Part shown: piece after piece, positions 54,785-64,000 of the stretch
Layout: each line of letters starts with the position of its first letter
Numbering within the stretch: position 1 is the stretch's first letter
Assembly (NCBI GenBank): GCA_964036195.1
Contig: OZ038460.1
Coordinates: forward strand, 17,673,504-17,737,503
DNA from: Sphaerolaimus hirsutus
Taxonomy: Eukaryota; Nematoda; Chromadorea; Monhysterida; Sphaerolaimidae
Length of the DNA stretch: 64,000 nt
Direction: 5' to 3'
Translations under genes and position numbers: made by a program
The notes under the pieces: model-generated
Told to the model about the DNA's origin: nothing
Seen by the model: the letters and a program-made list of their open reading frames with translations, nothing else
Database searches by the model: none

Positions 54785-55972
54785 GTTGTAAACTAATGAA
54801 GTGTCTTTTTTCGCCATCTCATACAAATATACATTTGTGCTTTCCATTGTGTTGTACGTTGACCGATTTGAGTATGTTGTGGTTTGGGGTCTGGGCTATG
54901 ATGAAATGTTTTTGTTTGCTCAAATAATCCCCCAGTCCCGAGATAAGGGGGGTCTATAAAAAGGTGGTCATTTTACGTGGCCAATATGCACATTGACTTT
55001 GAAGCTTGATAACTCAGCCATTTCTGGGCCGATTCGGATCGTTCAACACTTAAAATAACCAGGACAATCCGCAGATTCAATTTTTGTGGTCGAGTTAGTG
55101 ATGTTTTAATCCTGTATGCCGATTTGACCCGGTTTTTGAACATGAAAAATAATCGTAATTACAATTTTTCAAGACGATTTTGTTGAAGTTGCTATCATAT
55201 ACTATATACAAAAAGAATAAATCTGGCTCAAAAATTATTTCAATATCTCTCTCCAGTCAAAAGTTATATCACTTTAAACATTCGCCTCCCAACAATAAAT
55301 AGAAAAATCTGCATGACGAGCAAATGCATGTGACTTCAGAAATCCATATCTCGGCCATTTCTCAGCCAGTTTCCACCAATGAACACTTAAAATGATCAGA
55401 AAAACCTGTAAGTTTCATTTTTATGCTCAGGTTATGTGTATTCATCGTTCTTGATTAGTTATTTACATGTATGGGAGGCGGAAGTTAAAAGTTATATTAC
55501 TTTTGATTGGAAAGAGATATTGAAATAATTTTTTTGGTATATGAATCCCTATTGTCTAAAGTATATGATAGCATGTTTCGAAAAAAATTTTTTTGGTGTT
55601 TAAAAACTGGGCCAAATTGGCATACGTAATTTAGACATCACTAATCCGACCACAAAAATGGAATCTACTGGTTGTGCTGATCATTTTAAGTGTCGAACGA
55701 TCCAAATTGGCCCAGAAATGGCTGAGTGAGTAAGGTTCAAAGTGAATGTGTAGATCGGCCATGCAAAATGACCACCTTTTTATAGACCCCCCTTATCTCG
55801 GGACTGGGGGATTATTCGAGGAAACAAAAACATTTCTTCATAGCCCAGACCCCAAACCCCAACATACTCAAATGGCAACAAAATCGGTCAACGTACAAAA
55901 GAATGTGGAATGCACAAATGTATATTTGTATGAAATCGAAAGAGACACTTCATTAGTTTACAACCTAATATA
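54785..55972. mobile_element. 1.2-kb foldback element, relative of 15465-16270
   Basis: Inverted arms carry GTTTGGGGTCTGGGCTATGA, CCCCAGTCCCGAGATAAGGG and GTTGTAAACTAATGAAGTGT with complements on the right. Central arm sequences ACACTTAAAATGATCAGAAA and TTTGACCCGGTTTTT recur in the smaller copy and inside the family 3 element (17730-17760). Confidence 0.8.
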
Positions 55973-56107
55973 ATACTCCGGCAATGAGCACTAAAGTTTT
56001 GGCTCTTGTTTAAAAAACGTGTGGTTTTCATGTTTGCATTTTTAAAGCTTCGTTGTGCGGTGGTTCTCCGATGTTCTCCATTGTGTCTGGGAATCCTTTG
56101 TCATCAA

Positions 56108-58168
56108 ATGGTTTCAATCACTCATCATTTTGCAAACACTGTTTACCTCCATGACTCAGATGGGCGGAGCTTGGGGAGCGCGGCGAGCGGCCATTGGCCA
56201 ATGGAGCAGCGCGGCAGCAGCGAGCGGAGCGCAGGGGTGAGTGCCCGCAGCCGTGGCCTCTGTCGCAGCTCACAGCTGGGGCAGGACCAGTGCACAAGTA
56301 AACGCGGTGCACAAGTAGTCCCGGTGTACAAGTTTTTATACCCCATGCACAAGTTTTTATGCCCTGTGCACAAGTCGTCTACCCGGTGCACAAGTACGGG
56401 CACTATACCGTATTTCTTCTAATAGAAGGGCAGATCTCCAATAGAAGGGTGTCTCCAATAGAACGTACACATTTTCTACTTAATTTTGGCCACAAAATAA
56501 ATAGAAGGTGGTCTCCAATAGAAGGTACACAAAAAAGGGGTGTAATTGTGTTAAATGCATAAAAAGGAAAAAATGTCAGCGAATGTTGTGATTTAGTGGC
56601 TTTGGTCCATTGATTTGGCGTCATTTTAACATAAATCTTGAATGAACTCTATCAATCGTCATTCTGTGAACTGCCTGTGACGTAACGCTTTGAAAAACCA
56701 CGACAGAAAGTGGAAAAATTGGCTCAAAAATGACGGAAAATAGAAGGGCGGGTAGAAAAGATGACAAAAAGATAAGGCCGTCCTTATATTAGAAGAAATA
56801 CGGTACTTGTGCACCGGGTATACTTATGCACGGGGTATAAAAACTTGTGCATCCGGGCTACTTGTGCACCGGGTTTACTTGTGCACCGACACACACCTCT
56901 CACAGCCATTCCCCTCGCAGGCGGCCGGGGCGGCGGGGCGGGGCTGCGAGCGTCTCAGCGTGCTCGTGCAGCTGATGCACCCGCGCACTGCACGGCGCAG
57001 GGCACAGCACAGGCAGGGCAAGCAGTGCACTCTCTGCGGCAAGACATTCCCCACACAACAAAGGGTGAACAAACACATGCACGTGCACACGGGCAAGCGG
57101 CCGCACTCGTGTGACTACTGCGGCAAGACATTTACCGGACCTTCGAAATTGAAACTGCACACGCGCGTGCACACGGGCGAGCGGCCGCACAGCTGCGACC
57201 AGTGCGGCAAGGCGTTCTCTCAGCTGGTTCACCTGAAGACACACGTGAATGCTGTGCACCTCGGCCTGCGACCGCATGCGTGCGTTATCTGCGACAAGAC
57301 ATTCAGCACGCGCGCACATCTGAGCAGCCACAGGCGCGTACACCTTGGCGCTCGGCGGCCGTACGTCTGCGACCAGTGCGGCAGGGCGTTCTCTTTACGC
57401 GTTGTATTGAACAATCACGTGAATGCTGTGCATTTGCGCCTGCAGCCGGGGGCAGTCCCAAGCCCTGTAAAGTGTAAAGTAAAGTGTCAGATGTAAAGTC
57501 AAAGGCAAAGTAAAGTGTCAATCAAAACAAAAACGAAAAGATGTTATTACTGAACTCTGCATGACAATCGACAGTTTACTTTGCATTTGACTTTACATTT
57601 GACACTTTACTTTACACTTTACAGGGCTTGGGACTGCCACCAGGAGAAGTGCACCCACTGCGGCAAAGGTTTCAGCCGGAAAGATTCGTTAGCCTTGCAC
57701 ATCCGTACGGTGCACCTGGGCGAAAAGTCACACAAATGTGAAATTTGCGGCGCCGCTTTCACCCAGAAACACCATTTACTTGAACACATCAAGGCTGTGC
57801 ACTTGGGCGAGAGAGAGCACGAGTGTCAGCATTGCGGCAAGGCGTTCAGCAGCAAACAAACGTTGTCGATGCACGTTGATGCAATCCATCTACAGCGGCG
57901 GACACACGAGTGCAGTCAGTGTGACAAGGCATTTGCTCTAAGGCGTGGATTGACCACGCACATCAGAATGGTCCACCTGCAAGAAAAATCACACGAGTGT
58001 GTACACTGTGGCAAGGCATTTGCATCGAGGATGCTCGTGAAAAGGCACGTGCGGGCAGTGCACTTGGGCGAACGGCCGCACAAATGCCCCCAGTGCAGCT
58101 ACGCCGCCGCGCATCTGGGAAACTTGAAGAAACACGTTTTGCACGTGCATCCAGTGCATTCAGAGTGA
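56108..58168 (+). CDS. C2H2 zinc-finger gene B, 11 fingers
   Basis: A probable nuclear DNA-binding regulator; targets unknown. Exon 1 56108-56236 (ATG inferred; ends RGSSERSAG), exon 2 56921-57454, exon 3 57644-58168 (TGA). Exon 2 opens AAGAAGRGCERLSVLVQLMH, then fingers CTLCGKTFPTQQR, CDYCGKTFTGPSK, CDQCGKAFSQLVH, CVICDKTFSTRAH, CDQCGRAFSLRVV; exon 3 has CTHCGKGFSRKDS, CEICGAAFTQKHH, CQHCGKAFSSKQT, CSQCDKAFALRRG, CVHCGKAFASRML and CPQCSYAAAHLGN, ending HPVHSE. Linkers are HTGERP early and HLGEK/HLGER later. Intron 1 holds a Y-type MITE and GGTGCACAAGT tandem words; intron 2 is an introner. It is the most complete of the four zinc-finger loci. Confidence 0.85.
56285..56895. repeat. GGTGCACAAGT array split by a Y-type MITE
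   Basis: Units of about 20 bp such as CGGTGCACAAGTAGTCC occur at 56285-56405 and, inverted or direct, at 56806-56892. The complete MITE 56406-56805 lies between the two parts. All is inside intron 1 of zinc-finger gene B. Confidence 0.7.
56406..56805. mobile_element. Y-type MITE (TTCTAATAGAAGGGC), complete
   Basis: TIRs are TACCGTATTTCTTCTAATAG and TATTAGAAGAAATACGGTA with TA tips, 400 bp. The interior has GTGACGTAACGCTTTGAAAA. Relatives are at 30904-31250 and, in the palindrome, 35433-35640 and 34665-34750. Confidence 0.85.
57455..57643 (+). mobile_element. Introner family 1 in reverse orientation as an intron
   Basis: The left tip is GGGGGCAGTCCCAAGCCC and the right tip GGGCTTGGGACTGCCACCAG, so relative to other introner introns the element is flipped. 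The usual GTGCCA donor is therefore absent on the left; the first GT is inside the TIR (GGCA-GTCCCAAG). Using it and the CCACCAG acceptor gives LQPGA-EKCTHC in frame, one residue longer than gene D (LQRDKCTHC), which has no intron here. Loss of one residue instead would need a non-GT donor. Confidence 0.75.
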
Positions 58169-58294
58169 TACTTTTTGTGTATGTCTTAGTGGTACTCTGT
58201 GGTTTACGTTGCATGCACATTACGTTGCACACTGTATTATTTTGCAGTGAGCACACTCTGGTGTAGCTCACTGATTGTACCGCACCATTTCTAC

Positions 58295-58660
58295 TTACCG
58301 TATTTCCTCGAAATACCCCCCCCCTCTCGAGACCACTATGAAACAATCACCCCCCCCTCGAAATACCCCCCCCCAGATTGAGTGTAAAGAGAACGTACAT
58401 GACAAATACTGCAGTTTGTGTTCTGCGTAGTGCAGAACACACGTTAAAACAATGTCGGAATCAAGTTAGAACAGTGTTTATACCATCTACGTACTAATAT
58501 TAGTCTACATACCGTATTACCTCGAAATACCCCCAGTGGGTTTATTATTTCGCCAGCAAAATTTGAGGGGGGGATAATTCGAGGGGGGGGGGTTTATTCG
58601 AAAGGGGGTCTATTATTTCGCCAGAAATTTTCGGAAATTCCCCATACGCAGACGTAGAAA
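58295..58660. repeat. Two P-type MITE pieces
   Basis: 58295-58507 begins TACCGTATTTCCTCGAAATA and carries the CTGCAGTTTGTGTTCTGCGT core; 58508-58660 begins TACCGTATTACCTCGAAATA. Neither shows its right end, and the second sits where the right half of the first should be. Confidence 0.65.
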
Positions 58661-58711
58661 AATCGAACAATAACATAGATTTATATGTGTTTATAGGCAT
58701 ATATTACTGTA

Positions 58712-59163
58712 TACCGTATTTCCTCGAAATACCCCCCCCCTCGAAATACCCCCCCCCCTCGTTTGACCCCCCCCTCTCGAGACCACTATGAAACAATCAC
58801 CCCCCCCTCGAAATACCCCCCCCAAATTGAGTGTAAAGAGAACGTACATCACAAATATGGCAGTTTGTGTTCTGCGTAGTGCAGAACACACGTTAAAACA
58901 ATGTCGGGATCACGTTAGAACAGTGTACATACCATCTACATACTAATATTAGTCTAAAGAACCTTATAAATGGCGGTTTTTGTTGCATTTTTCGACGTCT
59001 GCGTACGTTTCAGACGACAATTTCGTACTTGGTTTTCAAAAATTTTCTTGTGAAATAATAACCCCCCCCCTCGAAATACCCCCCCCCCCTCGTTTGACCC
59101 CCCCCCTCTCGGGACCACTATGAAACAATCACCCCCCGGGGGGTATTTCGAGGAAATACGGTA
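58712..59163. mobile_element. Family P MITE, complete (452 bp)
   Basis: Both TIRs are intact: TACCGTATTTCCTCGAAATA and TATTTCGAGGAAATACGGTA, with TA target bases. Interior order: C-tracts, GAGACCACTATGAAACAATC, GAGAACGTACAT core, TCTGCGTACGTTTCAGACGA, a second C-tract set. ORFs across it are artefacts. Confidence 0.9.
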
Positions 59164-59509
59164 TACACAAAAACCTTTCCCTAACGTCACTTTATCATCA
59201 GTTTTAACGTTTGTTCTGCATATACTCGGCGTACGTGATACTCTGCCCTCGCACTGATTTATGTCTCGTGTTGGAAGCGTGCCAATGACTATTAAATCAT
59301 GCGATTTCCGTAAAAATATGTAAAACATTCATCGATGTGAATATGTTAATGAATAACATTATAACAACAATCAATTTTGTCATCTTTTTATGAAACTCGG
59401 ATGCGTTAACCATCGTTGGCACACTTCCAGCGGGAACCACGCGTGCAGGGTGTAAAGTAACCGGAGTATAGTACAGATCACAAACTGCGGTATTGTCATG
59501 TACGTTCAC

Positions 59510-59965
59510 GTTACACTCAATTCTAGGGGGGGTATTTCGAGGGGGGGGGGGTATTATTTCCTCAGCCGAATTTTAGGGGGGGGGGGTATTTCGAGGGGGG
59601 GTTAATTCAAGGGGGGGATAATTCGAGGTAATACGGTAAACTTATAAATGGCGGTTTTTGTTGTCTTTTTCGACGTCTGCGTACGTTTCAGACGACAATT
59701 TCGTACTGGGATTTAAAAAAATTTCTTGTGAAATAATACCCCCCCCTCGAAATACCCCCCCCCCTCGTTTAACCTCCCCCTCTCGGGACCACTATGAAAC
59801 AATCACCCCCGGGGGGTATTTCGAGGAAATACGGTACCCTAAATCCTCGAATAACACCCGATGGGAGTTATTTTTTCCTCAGACGTACCGGAAGGGGGAG
59901 TTATTCGAGGGGGGTTATTTTTTTGCCTCGCCAGAGAGGGGAGTTGTTTGAGGATTTGCGGTAAA
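59510..59965. repeat. P-type MITE right ends, stacked
   Basis: 59520-59639 ends ATAATTCGAGGTAATACGGT; 59640-59837 is the right half of a family P copy ending GAGGAAATACGGTA; 59838-59963 is a small copy between CCTAAATCCTCGAATAACAC and TTGAGGATTTGCGGTA. Confidence 0.65.
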
Positions 59966-60524
59966 TCTACCAAGTTGAGACTGAAAAGTGAACAAAAGAT
60001 TGTTAATCTTTTTCCAACTGTATTATACATTGTTATCGTTGTAAGTAGGTAGTTTATCACAGACTTTTTCACATCATTTTCTCACCTAAGTATGGAAGCG
60101 TTGTGTGTTAAACGTGCTGTCTTTCAGTATTCTTTAACTGCTCGGGTTATGCCTAAAATTGGATACAACACCGCCTTATCGTTTTCCTTGGGTCTGTTAT
60201 ATTGATCAATTCTCTTCCATCCAATTTTTATATTCAGTTTGGTGCCAGAATAAAAGTTTACATTGAACTCATTTTTTGTGGAGTTGTTTGAAGTACTGAA
60301 CCGTTTTCAAAGTACCGTATTTCCACAAAAACCCTCAAAATGGACACTATGAACTTATAAACCCCCCCCTCGAATTACCCCCCCCCAAATTTAGTGTATA
60401 GAGAACATAAATGACAAAGGCTGCAGTTTGTCATCCGGGCAATGCAGAACACACGTTAAAAACGATGACTCTGTTATGTGAGAACAGTGTTTATGCGTCT
60501 GCACACTTATACAAGTCATACTGG

Positions 60525-60615
60525 AAAAAAAATGGCACTGCCACCAGCAGGGCACCCCGAAAAATGGCACCGCACCACACCCAGCACCGATGCCCTGGTG
60601 CCTTTCCATCACTCA
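60525..60615. mobile_element. Family 3 right-end fragment
   Basis: AAAAAAATGGCACTGCCACC through CTGGTGCCTTTCCATCACT matches the right part of the family 3 element at 18180-18362. No exon is next to it. Confidence 0.5.
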
Positions 60616-60680
60616 AGACTCGAGACTTTTGCTGAGACTCGACTCAATTTAACAGACTCACCCGAGTCGACTCGTTGACT

Positions 60681-60880
60681 NNNNNNNNNNNNNNNNNNNN
60701 NNNNNNNNNNNNNNNNNNNNNNNNNNNNNNNNNNNNNNNNNNNNNNNNNNNNNNNNNNNNNNNNNNNNNNNNNNNNNNNNNNNNNNNNNNNNNNNNNNNN
60801 NNNNNNNNNNNNNNNNNNNNNNNNNNNNNNNNNNNNNNNNNNNNNNNNNNNNNNNNNNNNNNNNNNNNNNNNNNNNNNNN
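60681..60880. other. Assembly gap, 200 N
   Basis: Exactly 200 undetermined bases. Confidence 0.99.
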
Positions 60881-60909
60881 ATTTTTTCGAGGAAAAACAG
60901 TAATCTAGG

Positions 60910-61010
60910 TACCGTATTTCCTCGAAATACCCCCAGGGGGTTTATTTTTTCAGAGTGAGAATTTTGAGGGGGGGTTAAAACGAGGGGGGGTATTTCAAGG
61001 AAATACGGTA
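60910..61010. mobile_element. Minimal P-type MITE (101 bp)
   Basis: TACCGTATTTCCTCGAAATA to TTTCAAGGAAATACGGTA with only C/G tracts and one AT core between; the shortest complete copy in the window. Confidence 0.8.
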
Positions 61011-61232
61011 TTTATTTAACAGTTCAACAACAAAAGCAAGGTATTCATGCTTAATCTGCTTTCTCCAGCGTCCAAATCATAAAAATACACAATGTGGATA
61101 CACATACAAAATAACTAGAGGGGGGAGTTATTCAAGAGAGGGGTAATTCATTCTCACCTCGCCTCACCTCACCTCACCTTTTGCCATTTTAGGGTGGAGT
61201 TATTCAATGATATGCAATATATTAACTAGTAC

Positions 61233-63902
61233 CTGCATCCTCAAAAACTACATGTGTGTCCTTTACACCATGCAACCTCAAAAGTGGTGTTTTTATCTTG
61301 TCAGCCTTGAGTATATCGGACCGCTCTTTGTACCACTGTGCTCCCTCGGGGGGTTTTCCTGGGGGCAGTCCCAGACCCTGTAAAAGCCCTGTAAAGTGTC
61401 AAATGTCATGCAAAGTTTCAAAAGTAATTTTGCCATTTTGCCAAAAGTTAACCGGATTTTGCAGGGCATTTTCCATGGCTTTTGACACTTTGCATAACAT
61501 TTTACATTTTACAGGGCATATCACAGGGCTTGGGATTGGCATTGGCACCAGTCGGTCCCGTTCCCATCCATTAATAAATCCCACTTCCACATGACCGAAT
61601 TAGGATTCAGTCCCTTGTATTCCGGAGCTAACAGCAAATTTGCGTAAAAGTCAAATAATCCGTATTTTATCACGGCGCACTTTAGCAGGTCTGCGGCCAG
61701 TTCCGCAAGTGCAGAAGTGAAACAGCAAACTGCGAAAGCCAAGTGAAATGGCAGGTCAAGTTTAAAAACAAAAGTGCCATTTCATTTCCCACTTCTCATT
61801 TCACTTGGCTTTTGCCATTTCACTTGGCTTTTGCCATTTCACTTGGCTTCATTTGCGCTTTCACTTCTCTGGCGGAACTGGCACCTGGTTCTTCGGTGAC
61901 GATGTATGCCATGGCTATGCCGCCGGAGCTGCCCCCTGCGAAACGAATCGTGTCGTTTTGTCAGTGTTTATAGCGAGCCCAATGTCATATTGGGAATTTT
62001 GTGTCGAATGATGGATTCCGACGACAATGTTTTGATGATTGTGTTTGATGAGGATAATGGGATAAATGAATGGAATGATCAGTAAATTCATCTAAAAGTG
62101 AAAGGAAGGGTGTTGTCTGATGCTCAACAGCAAGAGCACTCTCTTAAAAAAATTTTACACTTACACTTTTTTACACTTTCCTAGGTATTTTAAAAATACC
62201 TTATGCTTACAGTATCCATACTCAAAATTTGGAAAGTGTATTTATGCTTACACTTACACTTTCCAAAACTACCAGTATTCTAACAACTCTGGTAGGAAGA
62301 TGACATTTCCGGATATATGTATGGAAGAAAATTTTGAGTTTCTGTGTCTGTAGATTCCAAATCCATGATAAAAAGGGGAGCAAAATTTTATACTTAAATG
62401 TGCATTTTTGTATGACAGCACCCTTCCAAATTATGTTTTATAAAAGATGGAGGTATACAAATGAAAGACCATGAAAAAATAACATGAGTTAATGATGAAA
62501 ACTTCTTTCATAAAACTGCATCTGAGTCTTCAGAGTGGGATTGTCTGTGATGTAGAAATCAGTGTTGGGCTGTTTCAAACTGCTGTGGAAGAAAAGTGCA
62601 GGCATCGTTTTTTGATTTTTTTTTTTGAATACAACTACCGTATTTCCTCGAAATACCCCCCCCCCCCCTTGAGATACCCCCCCCTCGTTTGACCCCCCCC
62701 CCCCTCTCGGGACCACTATGAAACAATCACCCCCCCCCCTCGAAATACCCCCCCCCCAAATTGAGTGTAAAGGGAACGTACATGACAAATACTGCAGTTT
62801 GTGTTCTGTGTACTGCAGAACACACGTTAAAACAATGTCGGTGTCACGTTAGAACAGTGTACATACCATCTACATACTAATATTAGTCTACAGAACCTTA
62901 TAAATGGCGGTTTTTGTTGCATTTTTCGACGTCTGCGTACGTTTCAGACAACTATTTCGTACTTGGTTTTCAAAAATTTTCTTGTGAAATAATAACCCCC
63001 CCCCCTCGAAATACTCCCCCCCCCTCGTTTAAACCCCCCCCCCCTCTCGGGACCACTATGAAACAATCACCCCCCGGGGGGTATTTCGAGGAAATACGGT
63101 ATGCAATTGAGCACAGTTTTTGTATAATTTGCTAAGCTTTGACTTCAAAACTGAAAATTTGGTTCCATTTTCAAAATTTCAGTCATGATTTTCAGTGAGA
63201 GAAAAAAGGCTGATGAAGTTTGTTTGTATGGGCAAATTAATCTCCAAAACTCTCTTGACAAAAATCCAAAATACTGATCTGATAGATTATATCATGCAAA
63301 AGTTATGAATTTCCCAAAAAAAAACAGCCTGAAAAATGATAACTTTTGACTTTGATCAATTTTTTCAGTAGGAAGATGACGTTTCCTGATATTTTTATGG
63401 AAGAAAATTTTGAGTTTCTATAAATACAAGTAGATTCCAAATCCATGATAAAAAACGCCAAAAAAATTTTTGTGACATAGCAGGGAATCGTTAACTTCAC
63501 GTTTCCCCCCATGGACTTCTTCCCCCAATGGTGTGATGCATTAGCGTTATGTGCCGACATAACGCTAATGGAACACGACAAAACGCTAATGCAACACGGA
63601 CAAAACGCTAATACAACACACTCCGGGGCAAGTTGTCGCAGTACCTGTAATCGCAGGGAATGGGCATGTTTGGTTCTTGATCTTGGGTAAAGCGAGTCTT
63701 AAGGTGTTACCAGGGTAAATATGCGCAATGTAAACAGCGTGAACTTACCATAGCCGCATATCGTGTCAGGATCAGTCAACCCTTGCTGAATGGCCCACCT
63801 GGCCGAATCGACCACATCTTTGTAAACTGAGCCGCGGACACCCTGACCAAAGCCAGCCACCCAGTAATCGTTGCCATTTTTTATTGACCCTCTATAGTTG
63901 CA
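61233..63902 (-). CDS. S9 (prolyl-oligopeptidase family) serine peptidase, partial
   Basis: Predicted alpha/beta-hydrolase peptidase that cleaves peptides or acyl-peptides. Minus-strand exons: 63902-63749 (CNYRGSIKNGNDYWVAGFGQ..., ending GLTDPDTICGYG), 61935-61885 (GSSGGIAMAYIVTEEP), 61690-61549 (DLLKCAVIKYGLFDFYANLL...) and 61358-61233 (KPPEGAQWYKERSDILKADK, IKTPLLRLHGVKDTHV). The NYRGS motif, the nucleophile elbow GGSSGG (catalytic Ser) and the HG-x-x-D segment (catalytic Asp) are all in family order; the catalytic His and the N-terminal propeller lie outside. The first two junctions keep frame exactly. The third (intron 61359-61548) shifts frame if spliced GT-AG, so the gene may be damaged or spliced unusually. 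Intron 1 (63748-61936) holds a MITE; introns 2 and 3 are introners of two different families. Confidence 0.8.
61359..61548 (-). mobile_element. Introner family 1 as intron in the peptidase gene
   Basis: On the minus strand it starts GTGCCAATGCCAATCCCAAG and ends GGTCTGGGACTGCCCCCAG. GT-AG removal joins GAC TG with G AAA ACC, which leaves the S9 frame. Removing two bases fewer (TGCC...CCCA) would give GAC TGG GGA AAA CCC, that is DWGKPPEG, which fits the family pattern. Confidence 0.75.
61691..61884 (-). mobile_element. Introner family 2 forming a whole intron
   Basis: On the minus strand it starts GTGCCAGTTCCGCCAGAGAA and ends TGCGGAACTGGCCGCAG. Removing it joins GAA GAA CCA G with AC CTG CTA, giving EEPDLLKC in the conserved stretch after the catalytic serine. 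The ends are inverted repeats of the same family as 52848-53092, and the intron contains nothing else. Confidence 0.85.
62120..62295. repeat. Family T-like right part
   Basis: TTTTACACTTACACTTTTTT through CAGTATTCTAACAACTCTGG is close to the right end of 13431-14246. It lies in intron 1 of the S9 peptidase gene. Confidence 0.5.
62300..62635. repeat. Short repeat also at 63368-63465
   Basis: GGAAGATGACATTTCCGGAT through AGATTCCAAATCCATGATAA recurs at 63368-63450 with few changes. Intronic in the S9 gene; no exon seen. Confidence 0.55.
62636..63101. mobile_element. Family P MITE, complete (466 bp)
   Basis: Perfect TIR TACCGTATTTCCTCGAAATA / TATTTCGAGGAAATACGGTA. It is more than 90% like 58712-59163 by eye. 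It is inserted in the first visible intron of the S9 peptidase gene. Confidence 0.9.
63535..63625. repeat. 19-bp short tandem repeat
   Basis: Four units of about 19 bp, AAAACGCTAATGCAACACGG and variants, partly inverted (TTAGCGTTATGTGCCGACAT). Intronic. Confidence 0.7.
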
Positions 63903-63966
63903 CTGTGCGGCACATGTGTTTGCTTGTAAATAGCGTTTTTGAATGTATTTACATCTCGTTAGAATA

Positions 63967-64000
63967 ATTGAGGCGTACGATTCTAAAAGTCGACAAGTCC
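63967..64000. mobile_element. TIR element AATTGAGGCGTC, left tip
   Basis: AATTGAGGCGTACGATTCTA with AAAGTCGACAAGTCC matches 430-465; it continues beyond the window. Confidence 0.65.

Noticed and set aside
58574-58646. Poly-C/poly-G tracts as telomeric or G-quadruplex control elements
   Set aside because: They belong to the MITE family at dozens of points and vary in length like slippage tracts.

Overview
The window is nuclear DNA from an animal, most likely an invertebrate; the species cannot be told from the sequence. The animal assignment rests on C2H2 zinc-finger genes with TGERP and HLGEK linkers, many small spliceosomal introns, and a mix of terminal-inverted-repeat (TIR) transposons, a pogo-like transposase remnant, a gypsy-type retroelement remnant and satellite arrays. 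Three 200-base N blocks (20588-20787, 47903-48102, 60681-60880) are scaffold gaps. No tRNA, rRNA or CRISPR array was seen.

Layout. 0-9.5 kb: repeats, including a 5-kb satellite of a 24-bp unit with 917-bp higher-order copies and a 29-bp array. 9.5-17 kb: nested TIR elements and AT-rich DNA without genes. 17-20.4 kb: two zinc-finger gene pieces (C and A). 20.8-25.8 kb: a coiled-coil gene of at least six exons (+). 26-28 kb: a 1.5-kb foldback element. 28-40.5 kb: two diverged copies of one segment, each with a small coding exon set, separated by a 2.3-kb palindrome. 42.4-46.5 kb: a divergent pair of intact multi-exon genes that I do not recognise (283 aa on -, 377 aa on +). 46.6-48 kb: a decayed retroelement with Gag and integrase ends. 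49.5-50.5 kb: zinc-finger piece D. 50.5-56 kb: repeats. 56.1-58.2 kb: zinc-finger gene B with 11 fingers. 58-61 kb: MITE cluster. 61.2-63.9 kb: part of a prolyl-oligopeptidase-family (S9) serine peptidase gene on the minus strand.

The main finding is that many introns here are themselves transposable elements (introners). Three unrelated TIR families sit inside coding exons so that splicing removes them. Family 1 (starts GTGCCANTCCCA, ends TGGGANTGCCCCCAG) forms six introns in five loci. Family 2 (GTGCCAGTTCCGC...GCGGAACTGGC) forms an intron in the S9 peptidase gene right next to a family 1 intron. Family 3 (TAGTGATGT...ACATCACTA) interrupts a zinc finger with a perfect 8-bp target duplication, and that duplication supplies half of each splice site. 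The window also holds paralogues lacking the insertions, so filled and empty sites can be compared: 28691-28852 versus 37190-37531, and zinc-finger genes B versus D reciprocally. Copies outside exons end in TG rather than AG.

Introners are known from algae and some animals. Three families acting together, with empty sites in the same 64 kb, make this a useful locus for intron gain. All splicing claims are inferred from reading frames and need RNA evidence.
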